Assembly: GCA_964494325.1 (NCBI GenBank)
Contig: CAZBTJ010000005.1
Span: 1 to 64,000, forward strand
Origin: JAIPFM01 sp964494325
GTDB taxonomy: Bacteria; Planctomycetota; Phycisphaerae; Sedimentisphaerales; Anaerobacaceae
Direction: 5' to 3'
Length of the DNA stretch: 64,000 nt
Of the stretch, positions 44,701 to 53,112 are shown piece after piece (within the stretch, counting starts at the first letter, position 1; each line of letters begins with the position of its first letter). Under the pieces are notes generated by a model. That model had not been told where the DNA came from. It ran no database searches and saw only the letters and a program-made list of their open reading frames with translations. Made by a program: the position numbers and the translations under genes.

Positions 44701-47084
44701 TGGGCGCCTTGCAGGTGATTGTTGATCATTCAAATCGTGCGCTACCCATAAATATTGCCATGTCCTCAAAGGCAAAGCCCGGCGAACTTGTAACCTGTAC
44801 CGTGGAGATGGCGGAACCCAATGACCCCAACAATCCACCCTATGTGCATTTGTGGGCCGTGGATGAAGGTATTCTGCTTTCGGCCAATTATCAGATGCCA
44901 GATCCTTTTCAATTTTTCCTGGGCCCGCGTTTATTGGGTGTGCAAACGGCTGACACCTTTTTCCAGTTACTGCCTGACTTCCAGAGGCCCGAATCCATGG
45001 CTCGTATTGGTGCCGGTGAATTCCTGGAAGAGAGGCTGCAACGTCGCAGTCCAGTCCCCATGAGATCTCGTGAAGCTGCGGTGCTGTGGCAGAAGGCCGT
45101 ACCGCTCGATGCTGCTGGTCGGGCGGTGTTTAATCTGACCATGCCGGATCTTATTGGGCAAATGCGGGTCATGGCCGTGGTGGTTGATCAAGATCAGTAT
45201 GCGCAAAAGAGGCAGGATCTCACCTTGACTCAACCCCTTATTTGTGAGGCATCCTGGCCGCGTTTTATGGCGCCCGGAGATACATGCCGGGTGCCAGTTA
45301 AGCTGTTCTGCTCGGCAGAGGATCCTGTGGATTTGAGCATGCAAATCCATTCTACTGGCCCCCTGGAGCTTGTCAGAGAGAGTGACCTGGAGCCCATCCC
45401 TGTGTGCTCTGAATCTCCCACTACTTTGTGGTTGAAAGCCAAGGCCACGGGACTTGGCCCTGTGGATGTCACGCTTCAACTGGAGAGCTTGGATCCAAAC
45501 CGACCCCTAACGGCTCGGACACAGGCCGCACTCGCGGTACGTTCGGCCACATCACTCCACAGTGAAACCCTGTTGAAACAGATTCCAGTGGGCACAGATC
45601 CCTACGCCTATGTGGTTTCAAAGGGATTTGTCAAAGAGAGCGCTCGTACCACGGTTTCAGTTGGCGCGTTGCCCGGTGTTCAGCTTGAACCTGCGTTGGA
45701 GGCATTGATTCATTATCCCTATGGCTGTGTAGAACAGACAAGCAGTCAATTGAGATCCCTTCTCTATGCCGGCCAGATACTTGGTAAGGATCGGGCTGAG
45801 GTGGCTGATGCGATGACCCAGGCAGGCATCGCGCGCCTGTGGGGTATGCAGACACGTTCTGGTGGACTGAGTTATTGGCCTGGAAGTACAGAAGCCAGCG
45901 TCTGGGGCACGGCCTATGCTGCTTTTTGTTTGCTCGAGGCCTCTGAAGCAGGGTGCTCTGTGGACACGGGATTGACCAAGCCTCTGACCAGCTATCTGGA
46001 TAGACAATTGCGAGCCAGGGGTGATGGAGAGGTGGATAACAACACCAAGGCCCTTTTCTGTCGAGTGCTTGCCAAGTATGGGAGAATGCCCATTGGCTGG
46101 ATGACGCGATTGGCAGAACAGCCCGATACCCTGGATATGGCAGGGCAGGCCCATCTGGCGGCCGCCTTTTTTGCCGCTGGACGGAGAGACCAGGCCCTGT
46201 TGCTGTTACCAGAGCGATTGTCAGACAAATCTGCAATCACAAGTACTATGGGACGTTTGACCTCCCAAACCTGTCAGGAAGGTGTCTTGCTGGGTGTTTT
46301 GCTCTTGATACATCCTGATCATCCGCTCATACCTCGGTTGGTCACGCGTCTTGAAAAGGCTCAGTCAGATGGTTCTTGGCAGAGTACCTTAAACGATGCG
46401 AGCTGCATTTCTGCTTTGTGTCAATATCAGATGGCACAAGAAGGGCAGGTTCAGGATTTTTACGGTATGATTCGGGCGGCGGGTTGTGAGCCTTTGTCGT
46501 TCGATCACAATGAATGCGAGTCGGCCGTGTTTACAGGGCTTGACGGCCCTGTCACCGTGACCTCTCAGGGGGTTGGGACGCTGTTCCTGACGATAACGAC
46601 TGAGGGGCAGACCTCTGGCCAGGTGACTCCCTATGCCCATGGGTTAGATATAGTACGACGTTGGACAGATTTGGATGGCCATGACGTGGATGTGACACAG
46701 CTGGCTGTGGGAGATCTCGTTTTGTCAGAAATCACCATTCAGACGACAGGGGCCGACGTGCACAACATTGCCATTGTGGATGCCTTGTGTGCGGGGCTTG
46801 AGGTAGAGAATCCCAGCCTGGCTACGTCCTGGCAAGGGATCGACCAAGACGGGCAAAAACCGGATCGAACGGAGTTTTTAGATGACCGTGTTCTTTTGTT
46901 CTGCAGTGCTGACTCAACACCAAGGACTTTTAGATACAGCTTGCGAGTCGTCACCATCGGAGAATTTGATCTGCCCCCAGTTCAAGCGTCTTGTATGTAT
47001 GATCCTGAAGTCGCCTGTTTGGGGGAAAGAGGCCGGGTTACGGTGACAGCAGAGCACGCGACCCATGCGTCCAAGGAGGACTGA
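41733..47084 (+). CDS. Bacterial alpha-2-macroglobulin with thioester
   Basis: 1783 residues from the ATG at 41733, which has AAGGAG ten bases upstream. A hydrophobic N-terminus (FGMILLVNVVGLCVIYVGL) acts as signal or anchor without an obvious lipobox. MG domains follow, with the characteristic YTERGVYRPGDTVHLTGIIR near residue 550 and a bait-like Arg/Met-rich segment around 1100-1125. The thioester motif GCVEQ has Cys1332 and Gln1335. These periplasmic inhibitors trap invading proteases and couple to cell-wall repair. The gene is 3 bp from PBP1C, the usual partner, which repairs peptidoglycan. Confidence 0.95.
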   Translation: MKFFSAKFGMILLVNVVGLCVIYVGLANRSVSVMHVNTVRMMPDRADADRLQVVFDREIVRENLVGQPELRQLCSLKPAWPGTWTWSASDTLEYLLDKPLPSGRVFMLSATEELEQSTGRVLKGKERFEIKTVPLTFRACELMAADARDVTVRIVFNQSVEPDLLLKHLTLKDKRYNRTLRRVVCVTRQPEKELVVRFAYPASGVFQMSIQKGLIGYLADVGLAEGVVFDQEVKLVFSVYGADVERLVPGEPVQIDVRFSDPLDETQTIKGVKVDPPVANLTVSQRWSYLTLTGEFEAGRGYRISIPETVVSNEGRTLGKTHTVSVDVPDYRSQLMFKHTKGILSPQGQLALEMRAVNLEALKIDVHRILENNLVPYLHGPDINTVSRVVVDRTVSLDMTHNQPEDVLLELKSLVQGTGVYRIDVCNANNHWTRDQAIVAVTDLALTSKFEKDGVFVWVTSIRTGKPVGQATVKALTYNNQLLAAGKTNDQGTAKLFFNSHHPDGSAWVITAQKQDDLTYLQPKDWQWMTEKMAVLSRAYAKNYEAMLYTERGVYRPGDTVHLTGIIREAHGSIAPTFPLVVRVFRPDGVPVEDIPITRKEGDQGIFHADYETSKDGFTGQYRFQAHIAGDDQTLGRTHAIVEAFLPVRMEVKANPVAEWQGPNDLLQLNVSARYLWDQPGANLPISMTGWARRLSFKSERYHRYRFGQTQLGTKALMPIKGHLDEAGKIEMAVPVPSSLQKGLYKLHLSATVTEPGGHSVSDSASTVLDQMNLHVGLSFPGGDLIQAREPFDVDWVRLTGKDELAQSGAMAVHLERVEYETLFKRVNNKPVWETVEKARHDVNEFQIQGEAAVNQFVLICPEAGRYRLSVKDVSTQSQTSVEFDACNPLTTDWTVPADRPEQLTITVDKKTYRPGATAQVRIQTPIEGTLLLTMETDQVVDRKVIETTGKSMDLEIPLPETLRGSFFLVATVVRPVDPASEDWTPHRAMGALQVIVDHSNRALPINIAMSSKAKPGELVTCTVEMAEPNDPNNPPYVHLWAVDEGILLSANYQMPDPFQFFLGPRLLGVQTADTFFQLLPDFQRPESMARIGAGEFLEERLQRRSPVPMRSREAAVLWQKAVPLDAAGRAVFNLTMPDLIGQMRVMAVVVDQDQYAQKRQDLTLTQPLICEASWPRFMAPGDTCRVPVKLFCSAEDPVDLSMQIHSTGPLELVRESDLEPIPVCSESPTTLWLKAKATGLGPVDVTLQLESLDPNRPLTARTQAALAVRSATSLHSETLLKQIPVGTDPYAYVVSKGFVKESARTTVSVGALPGVQLEPALEALIHYPYGCVEQTSSQLRSLLYAGQILGKDRAEVADAMTQAGIARLWGMQTRSGGLSYWPGSTEASVWGTAYAAFCLLEASEAGCSVDTGLTKPLTSYLDRQLRARGDGEVDNNTKALFCRVLAKYGRMPIGWMTRLAEQPDTLDMAGQAHLAAAFFAAGRRDQALLLLPERLSDKSAITSTMGRLTSQTCQEGVLLGVLLLIHPDHPLIPRLVTRLEKAQSDGSWQSTLNDASCISALCQYQMAQEGQVQDFYGMIRAAGCEPLSFDHNECESAVFTGLDGPVTVTSQGVGTLFLTITTEGQTSGQVTPYAHGLDIVRRWTDLDGHDVDVTQLAVGDLVLSEITIQTTGADVHNIAIVDALCAGLEVENPSLATSWQGIDQDGQKPDRTEFLDDRVLLFCSADSTPRTFRYSLRVVTIGEFDLPPVQASCMYDPEVACLGERGRVTVTAEHATHASKED

Positions 47085-47087
47085 TCT

Positions 47088-49196
47088 ATGGCCTGGTTGA
47101 TTCGTCTTAAAAGAGGCTTTCGGTTCGGCAGTCTGTTTGTCCTGCTGTGCAGTGTTTCGTTTGTGAGTCTATGGATTCTGTGCCCATTCCCGCAAGCACG
47201 ATTAACACAGTGGGCAGTGAGTCCCATGGTCCAGGATGTCACAGGTCAGCCCATGCTAGGACGTGTCAGCCAAGAAGACACCTGGAGACTACCGGTGCCT
47301 CTGGATCAGATGTCTCCCTGGTTGGTTCAGGCCACGATTGCCGTGGAGGACAAGCGTTTTTTTGACCATTTGGGCGTTGATACCCTGGCTGTGCTCAGAG
47401 CCGTAAAACAGAATGTTCTGTCACGCAAGGTTATTTCCGGAGCCAGTACCGTGGATATGCAGGTGTGTCGCATGATGGACGGGCGGGACCGGACTCTGAA
47501 ATCAAAGCTAATTGAATCATTTAGGGCACTGCAACTCAACCAGCTAAAGAGCAAAAAAGAGATACTGACTCTTTACCTCAATGTGGCGCCCTATGGCGGG
47601 AATCTTCATGGGGTTGAAGCGGCGGCGCGTCGCTATTTTTCCAAGCCGGCCAAAGATCTGAACCTGCCAGAGGCCGCCTTAATTGCAGGTCTTCCCCAGT
47701 CTCCGGCAAGATATCGACCGGACAGGCACCTGACGCGGGCCCGCCTGCGTCAGCATGCGGTCCTGGATCGTATGTTCGAGGAAGGGTTTATTTCGAGTCA
47801 GCAGCGGGACAACGCCAAGCTTTTTCCCCTGGTCATCCATGGTGAAGTCCTTGGGAACAAGGCCTCACACGCCTCATGGTGGGCACTCAGAAGACGATCC
47901 CATGGGGGCCAGACCACGATTGATCCCACGATTCAGAGTATTGCCGAACAGTTGGCCAGCGAGCAACTTGCCGAACTGCCCGGTGACAGCGAGATTGCTG
48001 TGGTGGTCATTGATATCTTTCACGCCGAGATCAAGGCCATGATTGGTTCCGGCAATCCTTTGGATCCTGTGGATGGACAGGTCAATGGGGCCCTTGCCAG
48101 GCGGAGCCCGGGGTCGGCACTCAAGCCATTCATCTTTGCTGCAGCCTTTGAGGCAGGGCGTCTCAACAGGCACTCCATTGTTTATGATCTGCCCATTGAT
48201 CGAGGCGGCTGGTCACCGGAGAATTTTGATCGTCAGTTTCGTGGTCCTGTGACTGTCGCTCAAGCGCTGCGTTGGTCTCTCAATGTGCCTGCGATCTTGG
48301 TGGCTGAGGCCATGGGACCAGCCCGATGTTGTGGCGTCATCGAGTCCGTTGGCATTCCTCTTCCTGCGAATGCCGCTGTTCGGGGTGGCCTGGCTTTGGC
48401 TGTGGGGGGGATCGAGGTGACTTTGCTTGATCTGACCAATGGATATGCTACGCTTGGGCGGCAAGGTCGGCAATGTTCACCCCGTCTTTTTGTGGATGAG
48501 CCGAGTCAGTCGTTTCCTGCTTTGACCCCCAAGGTGTGTGCTGCTATCAATGACTGTCTGTCCAGCAAGCGACGCCAGGCAGTGGGCATGAATCCTGGAG
48601 TGCCAGCCCACGGCCCCTGGTTCATGTGGAAGACAGGGACCAGCTCAGGGCGAAGAGACGCCTGGGCCGTTGGCCACAACGGTCATTATGCCATAGGTGT
48701 CTGGGCCGGAAGGTTCAAGGGGACTGGTCGTGTGGCTTATGTGGGCGCTCAAGCTGCGGAGCCTCTGCTTCTCAGCTTTTTTTCTCATCCGCATTTGAGA
48801 GTTAATTTGGACCCGTCTCAACCTGAATTGCTGACTGTGAGCCATCCGTTGAATCTGCCCAAGGAAAAACAAGACGGCCTCAAAATCACCAAGCCCGGCC
48901 AAGGAGAAGAGTTCCTCTGTCGGGTGCAGGGAAAAGCGGCTGTTCATATCTCAGCGAACCGCTCACAGGATATACAATGGTTTTTGAATGGTCGTCTGCT
49001 TGGGACTGACGTAGACCGTTTGTCTCTTTCGGCAGGACAGTACGATCTTCGTTGTCTAGATACCCCAAAACGCGATTCATCCCGCGTGCAGTTTGCCGTG
49101 TATCCCATGTCACAGCCAAAATTTTCTAGCGTTTTACAACCCTTAACTTCATCTCCTGCACCGCACAATACAACACGGGTACCACGAGCATGGTAA
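47088..49196 (+). CDS. pbpC: Penicillin-binding protein 1C
   Basis: 702 residues. A membrane anchor near residue 20 is followed by a GT51 transglycosylase domain (ATIAVEDKRFFDHLGVD, then GASTVDMQVCRMM) and a transpeptidase domain with SALK in RRSPGSALKPF, SLN in RWSLNVPAIL, and KTGTSSGRRDAWAVG. The C-terminal BiPBP_C-like beta domain spans about 600-690. It polymerises and possibly cross-links glycan strands in the periplasm. Pairing with the alpha-2-macroglobulin is the classic arrangement. Its last 71 bp overlap the 3' end of cusA on the other strand. Confidence 0.95.
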   Translation: MAWLIRLKRGFRFGSLFVLLCSVSFVSLWILCPFPQARLTQWAVSPMVQDVTGQPMLGRVSQEDTWRLPVPLDQMSPWLVQATIAVEDKRFFDHLGVDTLAVLRAVKQNVLSRKVISGASTVDMQVCRMMDGRDRTLKSKLIESFRALQLNQLKSKKEILTLYLNVAPYGGNLHGVEAAARRYFSKPAKDLNLPEAALIAGLPQSPARYRPDRHLTRARLRQHAVLDRMFEEGFISSQQRDNAKLFPLVIHGEVLGNKASHASWWALRRRSHGGQTTIDPTIQSIAEQLASEQLAELPGDSEIAVVVIDIFHAEIKAMIGSGNPLDPVDGQVNGALARRSPGSALKPFIFAAAFEAGRLNRHSIVYDLPIDRGGWSPENFDRQFRGPVTVAQALRWSLNVPAILVAEAMGPARCCGVIESVGIPLPANAAVRGGLALAVGGIEVTLLDLTNGYATLGRQGRQCSPRLFVDEPSQSFPALTPKVCAAINDCLSSKRRQAVGMNPGVPAHGPWFMWKTGTSSGRRDAWAVGHNGHYAIGVWAGRFKGTGRVAYVGAQAAEPLLLSFFSHPHLRVNLDPSQPELLTVSHPLNLPKEKQDGLKITKPGQGEEFLCRVQGKAAVHISANRSQDIQWFLNGRLLGTDVDRLSLSAGQYDLRCLDTPKRDSSRVQFAVYPMSQPKFSSVLQPLTSSPAPHNTTRVPRAW

Positions 49197-52100
49197 TCAC
49201 TTCTATGGCCATGCCACCCACTGAGGGGATGGCCATGGGGACCATCACATCACTGCCTCGACCCGTGCTGGTCAGGATGGGCAGCAGGGCCAGGATGGTG
49301 GTGGCCGTGGTCATGAGGCAGGCACGTATGCGTCTTTGACCTGCCTGGACAGTCGCATCGCGGAGCTGGTCTATGGTATCGTGTTTGTTCTCTCTGAAGG
49401 ACTGCTCGAGATAGGTGGCCATGACCACGCCATCGTCCGACGCAATACCGAATAGGGCCAGGAATCCGACCCACACTGCGACGCTGAGATTGATGGGGTG
49501 GATTTGAAATAGGGTCTGGAGGTTCACCCCAAATACGGTGACATCCAGGAACCAATCCTGTCCGTACAGCCAGAGCATCAGGAAGCCACCGGACCAGGCC
49601 ACAAAAATGCCGATGAAGACAAGGCCCGTGGTGATGACGGATTTGAACTGAAAGTAGAGGATGATAAATATGAGGAAAAGAGCCACAGGCAGGACCACGG
49701 CAAGAGTCTTTTGTGAACGGATCTGGTTTTCATAGTTGCCTGCAAAGGTATAGCTCACGCCGGCGGGTAAGACAAAGTTACCTGACGCGATTTTGGCATC
49801 CAGAAAGGCCTGGCAGTCTTCCACCACATCAACCTCTGCGTGGCCGGTCTTTTTGTCAAAGAGGACATAACCAATTAAAAAGGTGTCTTCGCTTTTGATG
49901 ACTTGAGGACCACGCACATATTGGATGCTGGACACTTCGGCCATGGGAATCTGTGCGCCATCTGACGCGGGCACCAGGATTCTGCCCAGGCTCTCGATCT
50001 GGTCTCGTAATTCACGCTGATACCGCACTTGCACGGGAAAGCGTTCTCGGCCTTCCACCGTGGTGGTGACCTTCTTACCGCCTATGGCCACTTCCACCAC
50101 ATCTTGAAATGCTCGCATCTTGACGCCATACCGAGCCAGGGCTGGCCGGTCCGGTATGATCTCCAGGTAGGGCTTACCCACGATGCGGTCGGCAAACACG
50201 GCCGAGGCCTGCACACTAGGCACTTCTTTGAGAAGACGCTCCAGGTCCAGCCCCACCTGTTCAATGGTTTCCAGGTTGGGGCCCTTGACCTTGATACCCA
50301 TGGGGGCACGCATGCCACTCTGAAGCATGACAATACGTGCGGCAATGGGTTGAAGCTTGGGCGCACTGGTTGTCCCTTCTATTTTGGCGGCCTTGACAAT
50401 CTCGTCCCAGATGTCATCTGGCGTCTTGATGTGGTCACGCCATTGGCGGTAAGGACGCCCGTGACCGTCCGGGATCAGTTCATTGAATTCATCGCGAACA
50501 AATTCTCCAGTCTCTTCATGGACCTGAAATTTGACACGATGTCCATCCTTGTCTGTGATGTATTCGGATTTGTAGTTAATGACTGTCTCGATCATGGAGA
50601 CCGGGGCCGGATCCAGCGGTGTTTCAGCGCGGCCAATCTTGCCGACCACACTTTCGATTTCCGGCAGACTTTGCAGGGCCATGTCCTGTTTGCTCAGTAC
50701 ATCCATGGATTCGCCAATGGAGGCATGGACCATGGTGGTGGGCATGAGCAGATAGGATCCTTCATCCAAGGGTGGCATGAATTCCTTGCCCAGGCCAGGA
50801 AAAGTGTCTTGGCTCCTTACCCAGAAAGCCGTTGACTTCACGGTTGAGGGGGCCGCCTTGAATACTGTGTCAAATCCAAGCCAGGCACAGGCGCCTGTAG
50901 CCAAAAGTAACGTGGGCAAACACAGAAACAGCACCTTGTGATTTAGACACCATCTAAGAATGGCAGGATAGAAGTGTTGAAACAGACGGAAGGCCGTGAG
51001 CAACAGTCCTACAAGCAGGGCCACGAACACGAAGTTTCTGAGAAATCCATATTCTGCGCCAAGTGGTTCCCAATGCTGACTGAGCAGGACACCCACAAAG
51101 AGAACTGCCAGGATATTGGCTATCCAGGGGGCACAACGACGAATACGTTCAGGCAAGTAGTCAGCAGCTAGATAATAGGCGCCGAACAGAATAAGTACCA
51201 GGCCTGCCCACCAGTTGAGCAGGAAACCAGCACCCACACCCACCAGCACGATCAGACTGTGGAGAATGCGTTTCACGGTCTTGCCACGACCGGGCAGTCG
51301 ACCGCAGAAGAGTATGTGCGCTGCAGGCGGGATAACCATTAAGGCCACCACCACAGAGCCGATCAGGGCAAATGTTTTGGTGTAGGCCAGGGGTCTGAAG
51401 AGCTTACCCTCAGGGCCGATCATGGTGAAGACCGGGAGGAAACTGATGATCGTGGTGGATACCGCCGTGAGCACCGCACTGCCCACTTCACTGGCCGCGC
51501 GATGGACCACTTCCAGGCGGGATTCCTTGGGATCGGCTTCGTCCAGGTGTCGAAGGATGTTCTCACAGATCACAATACCCATGTCCACCATCGTACCAAT
51601 GGCAATGGCAATGCCTGACATCGCCACAATGTTGGCGTCCACGCCAAAGAGTTTCATGGCAATAAAGCACATCAATACCGCAATGGGTAGCAGACCGCTG
51701 ATGAGAATACTGCTCTGTAGGTGCATGACCATGAGAATGACCACCACGATGGTGATCAGGATTTCTTCGCTGAGCGCCGATTGTAATGTGCCGAGTGTTT
51801 CGTAGATCAGACCTGTGCGATCATAAAAGGGCACGACTGTCACATGGCTGATCGTGGCCCAAACCGGCCAGTCTTCCCGGGGTAGATCCCTCAGATGGGC
51901 CAGCCAATCCTCCTGGTTAAGAGATGCGCCTTTGTAGGCCTCAAAGAAGTTTTCCAGGGCGTAGGATCTGACCTGATTGGCTGTCACCTGGGTAAAGTCA
52001 ATGGCCACCTTGGACGGCAGGCCTGGAGAGATCTCCTGAATTTTCTTCTTCAGATTCTTGATCACGGCCAGGGGATTGTCCCCGTAACGCGCCACCACCA

Positions 52101-53043
52101 CACCACCAACCGCCTCAGCGCCTTCTTTATCCAGGGCGCCACGTCGCAGGGCCGGACCTGTAGCTACAGATGCCACATCCTTGACCAGGACCGGGACATT
52201 GTCCACAACCTTGATCACACTGGTTTCAATGTCACTGATCTCTTTGATAAAGCCAATGCCGCGAACAAAGTACTCCACACGATTGACTTCCAGGGTTTTG
52301 GCACCCACATCAATGTTCGATCCCTTGACCGCCATCACCACATCAGCCAGTTTTACGCCATAGGCACGCATGGCATCCGGGTCCACATCAATCTGGTATT
52401 CCCGGACAAATCCACCCACAGAGGCCACTTCGCTGACACCCTCGGAGCTGAGCAGACCGTATCGCACATACCAGTCCTGAACCGTACGCAATTCTTCCAG
52501 ATCCCAGCCGCCAGCCGGGCCACCGTCCGGGTCACGTCCCTCCAGCGTATACCAGTAGATCTGGCCCAGGGCTGTGGCATCAGGACCCAACGCAGGTTGT
52601 ACGCCTTCGGGCAAAGTACCTGCTGGCAGGCTGTTGAGTTTTTCCAAAATGCGACTACGCGACCAGTAGAAATCCACCTCTTCATTGAAGATGATGTAGA
52701 CTGTGGAAAATCCAAACATGGAATAACTGCGAATGGTCTTGACACCCGGCACACCCAACAGGGACACGGTCATGGGGTAGCTGATCTGATCCTCCACGTC
52801 CTCTGGCGACTGGCCCATCCACTCTGTAAATACGATCTGCTGATTTTCACCAATATCCGGAATCGCATCCACAGGTACGGGGCTCCGCATTGCCCCACCC
52901 AGGTCCCAGTCAAAGGGTGCCACCATGACACCCCAGCCAATGGAAAAGAGCACCACCAACCACACCACCAGTTTGTTGGTCAGGCAATACCGCATTAGCT
53001 TGCCCATCAGGGATTTTTGTTCATCTGTCTGCTTATAGTCCAT
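49126..53043 (-). CDS. cusA: Heavy-metal RND efflux pump, CusA/CzcA type
   Basis: 1305 residues, about 250 longer than Escherichia coli CusA. The N-terminal segment and IPDIGENQQIVFTEWMG start the family, the periplasmic porter domains follow, and the proton-relay helix reads GIAIAIGTMVDMGIVICEN. The extra length is largely a hydrophobic insertion at about 595-735 with several added segments (LIVLVGVGAGFLLNWWAGL, LAVLFVGVLL, FVFVALLVGLLLTAF), between the first and second membrane bundles. Met-rich positions such as SGMRAPMGIKVKG suit Cu(I)/Ag(I). It forms a tripartite pump with the adaptor and outer-membrane genes upstream. Specific metal is inferred. Confidence 0.93.
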   Translation of the reverse strand: MDYKQTDEQKSLMGKLMRYCLTNKLVVWLVVLFSIGWGVMVAPFDWDLGGAMRSPVPVDAIPDIGENQQIVFTEWMGQSPEDVEDQISYPMTVSLLGVPGVKTIRSYSMFGFSTVYIIFNEEVDFYWSRSRILEKLNSLPAGTLPEGVQPALGPDATALGQIYWYTLEGRDPDGGPAGGWDLEELRTVQDWYVRYGLLSSEGVSEVASVGGFVREYQIDVDPDAMRAYGVKLADVVMAVKGSNIDVGAKTLEVNRVEYFVRGIGFIKEISDIETSVIKVVDNVPVLVKDVASVATGPALRRGALDKEGAEAVGGVVVARYGDNPLAVIKNLKKKIQEISPGLPSKVAIDFTQVTANQVRSYALENFFEAYKGASLNQEDWLAHLRDLPREDWPVWATISHVTVVPFYDRTGLIYETLGTLQSALSEEILITIVVVILMVMHLQSSILISGLLPIAVLMCFIAMKLFGVDANIVAMSGIAIAIGTMVDMGIVICENILRHLDEADPKESRLEVVHRAASEVGSAVLTAVSTTIISFLPVFTMIGPEGKLFRPLAYTKTFALIGSVVVALMVIPPAAHILFCGRLPGRGKTVKRILHSLIVLVGVGAGFLLNWWAGLVLILFGAYYLAADYLPERIRRCAPWIANILAVLFVGVLLSQHWEPLGAEYGFLRNFVFVALLVGLLLTAFRLFQHFYPAILRWCLNHKVLFLCLPTLLLATGACAWLGFDTVFKAAPSTVKSTAFWVRSQDTFPGLGKEFMPPLDEGSYLLMPTTMVHASIGESMDVLSKQDMALQSLPEIESVVGKIGRAETPLDPAPVSMIETVINYKSEYITDKDGHRVKFQVHEETGEFVRDEFNELIPDGHGRPYRQWRDHIKTPDDIWDEIVKAAKIEGTTSAPKLQPIAARIVMLQSGMRAPMGIKVKGPNLETIEQVGLDLERLLKEVPSVQASAVFADRIVGKPYLEIIPDRPALARYGVKMRAFQDVVEVAIGGKKVTTTVEGRERFPVQVRYQRELRDQIESLGRILVPASDGAQIPMAEVSSIQYVRGPQVIKSEDTFLIGYVLFDKKTGHAEVDVVEDCQAFLDAKIASGNFVLPAGVSYTFAGNYENQIRSQKTLAVVLPVALFLIFIILYFQFKSVITTGLVFIGIFVAWSGGFLMLWLYGQDWFLDVTVFGVNLQTLFQIHPINLSVAVWVGFLALFGIASDDGVVMATYLEQSFRENKHDTIDQLRDATVQAGQRRIRACLMTTATTILALLPILTSTGRGSDVMVPMAIPSVGGMAIEVITMLVVPVLYCAVQEMKLRVVKR

Positions 53044-53112
53044 AGTTAAAAGTCCAGAGTCTCAAGTGCGTAGCCCTCAGATTTCAGGTCTCATTCCTCA
53101 TCCCTGTTTTTA

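Noticed and set aside
45631..46236. A 201-codon minus-strand frame inside the alpha-2-macroglobulin gene
   Set aside because: It lies opposite the thioester region of a clearly conserved gene and has low-complexity, non-protein-like composition.
51895..52998. A 367-codon open frame on the plus strand inside cusA
   Set aside because: It is antisense to the well-conserved RND pump, rich in His and Gln from complementary codon bias, and matches no family.
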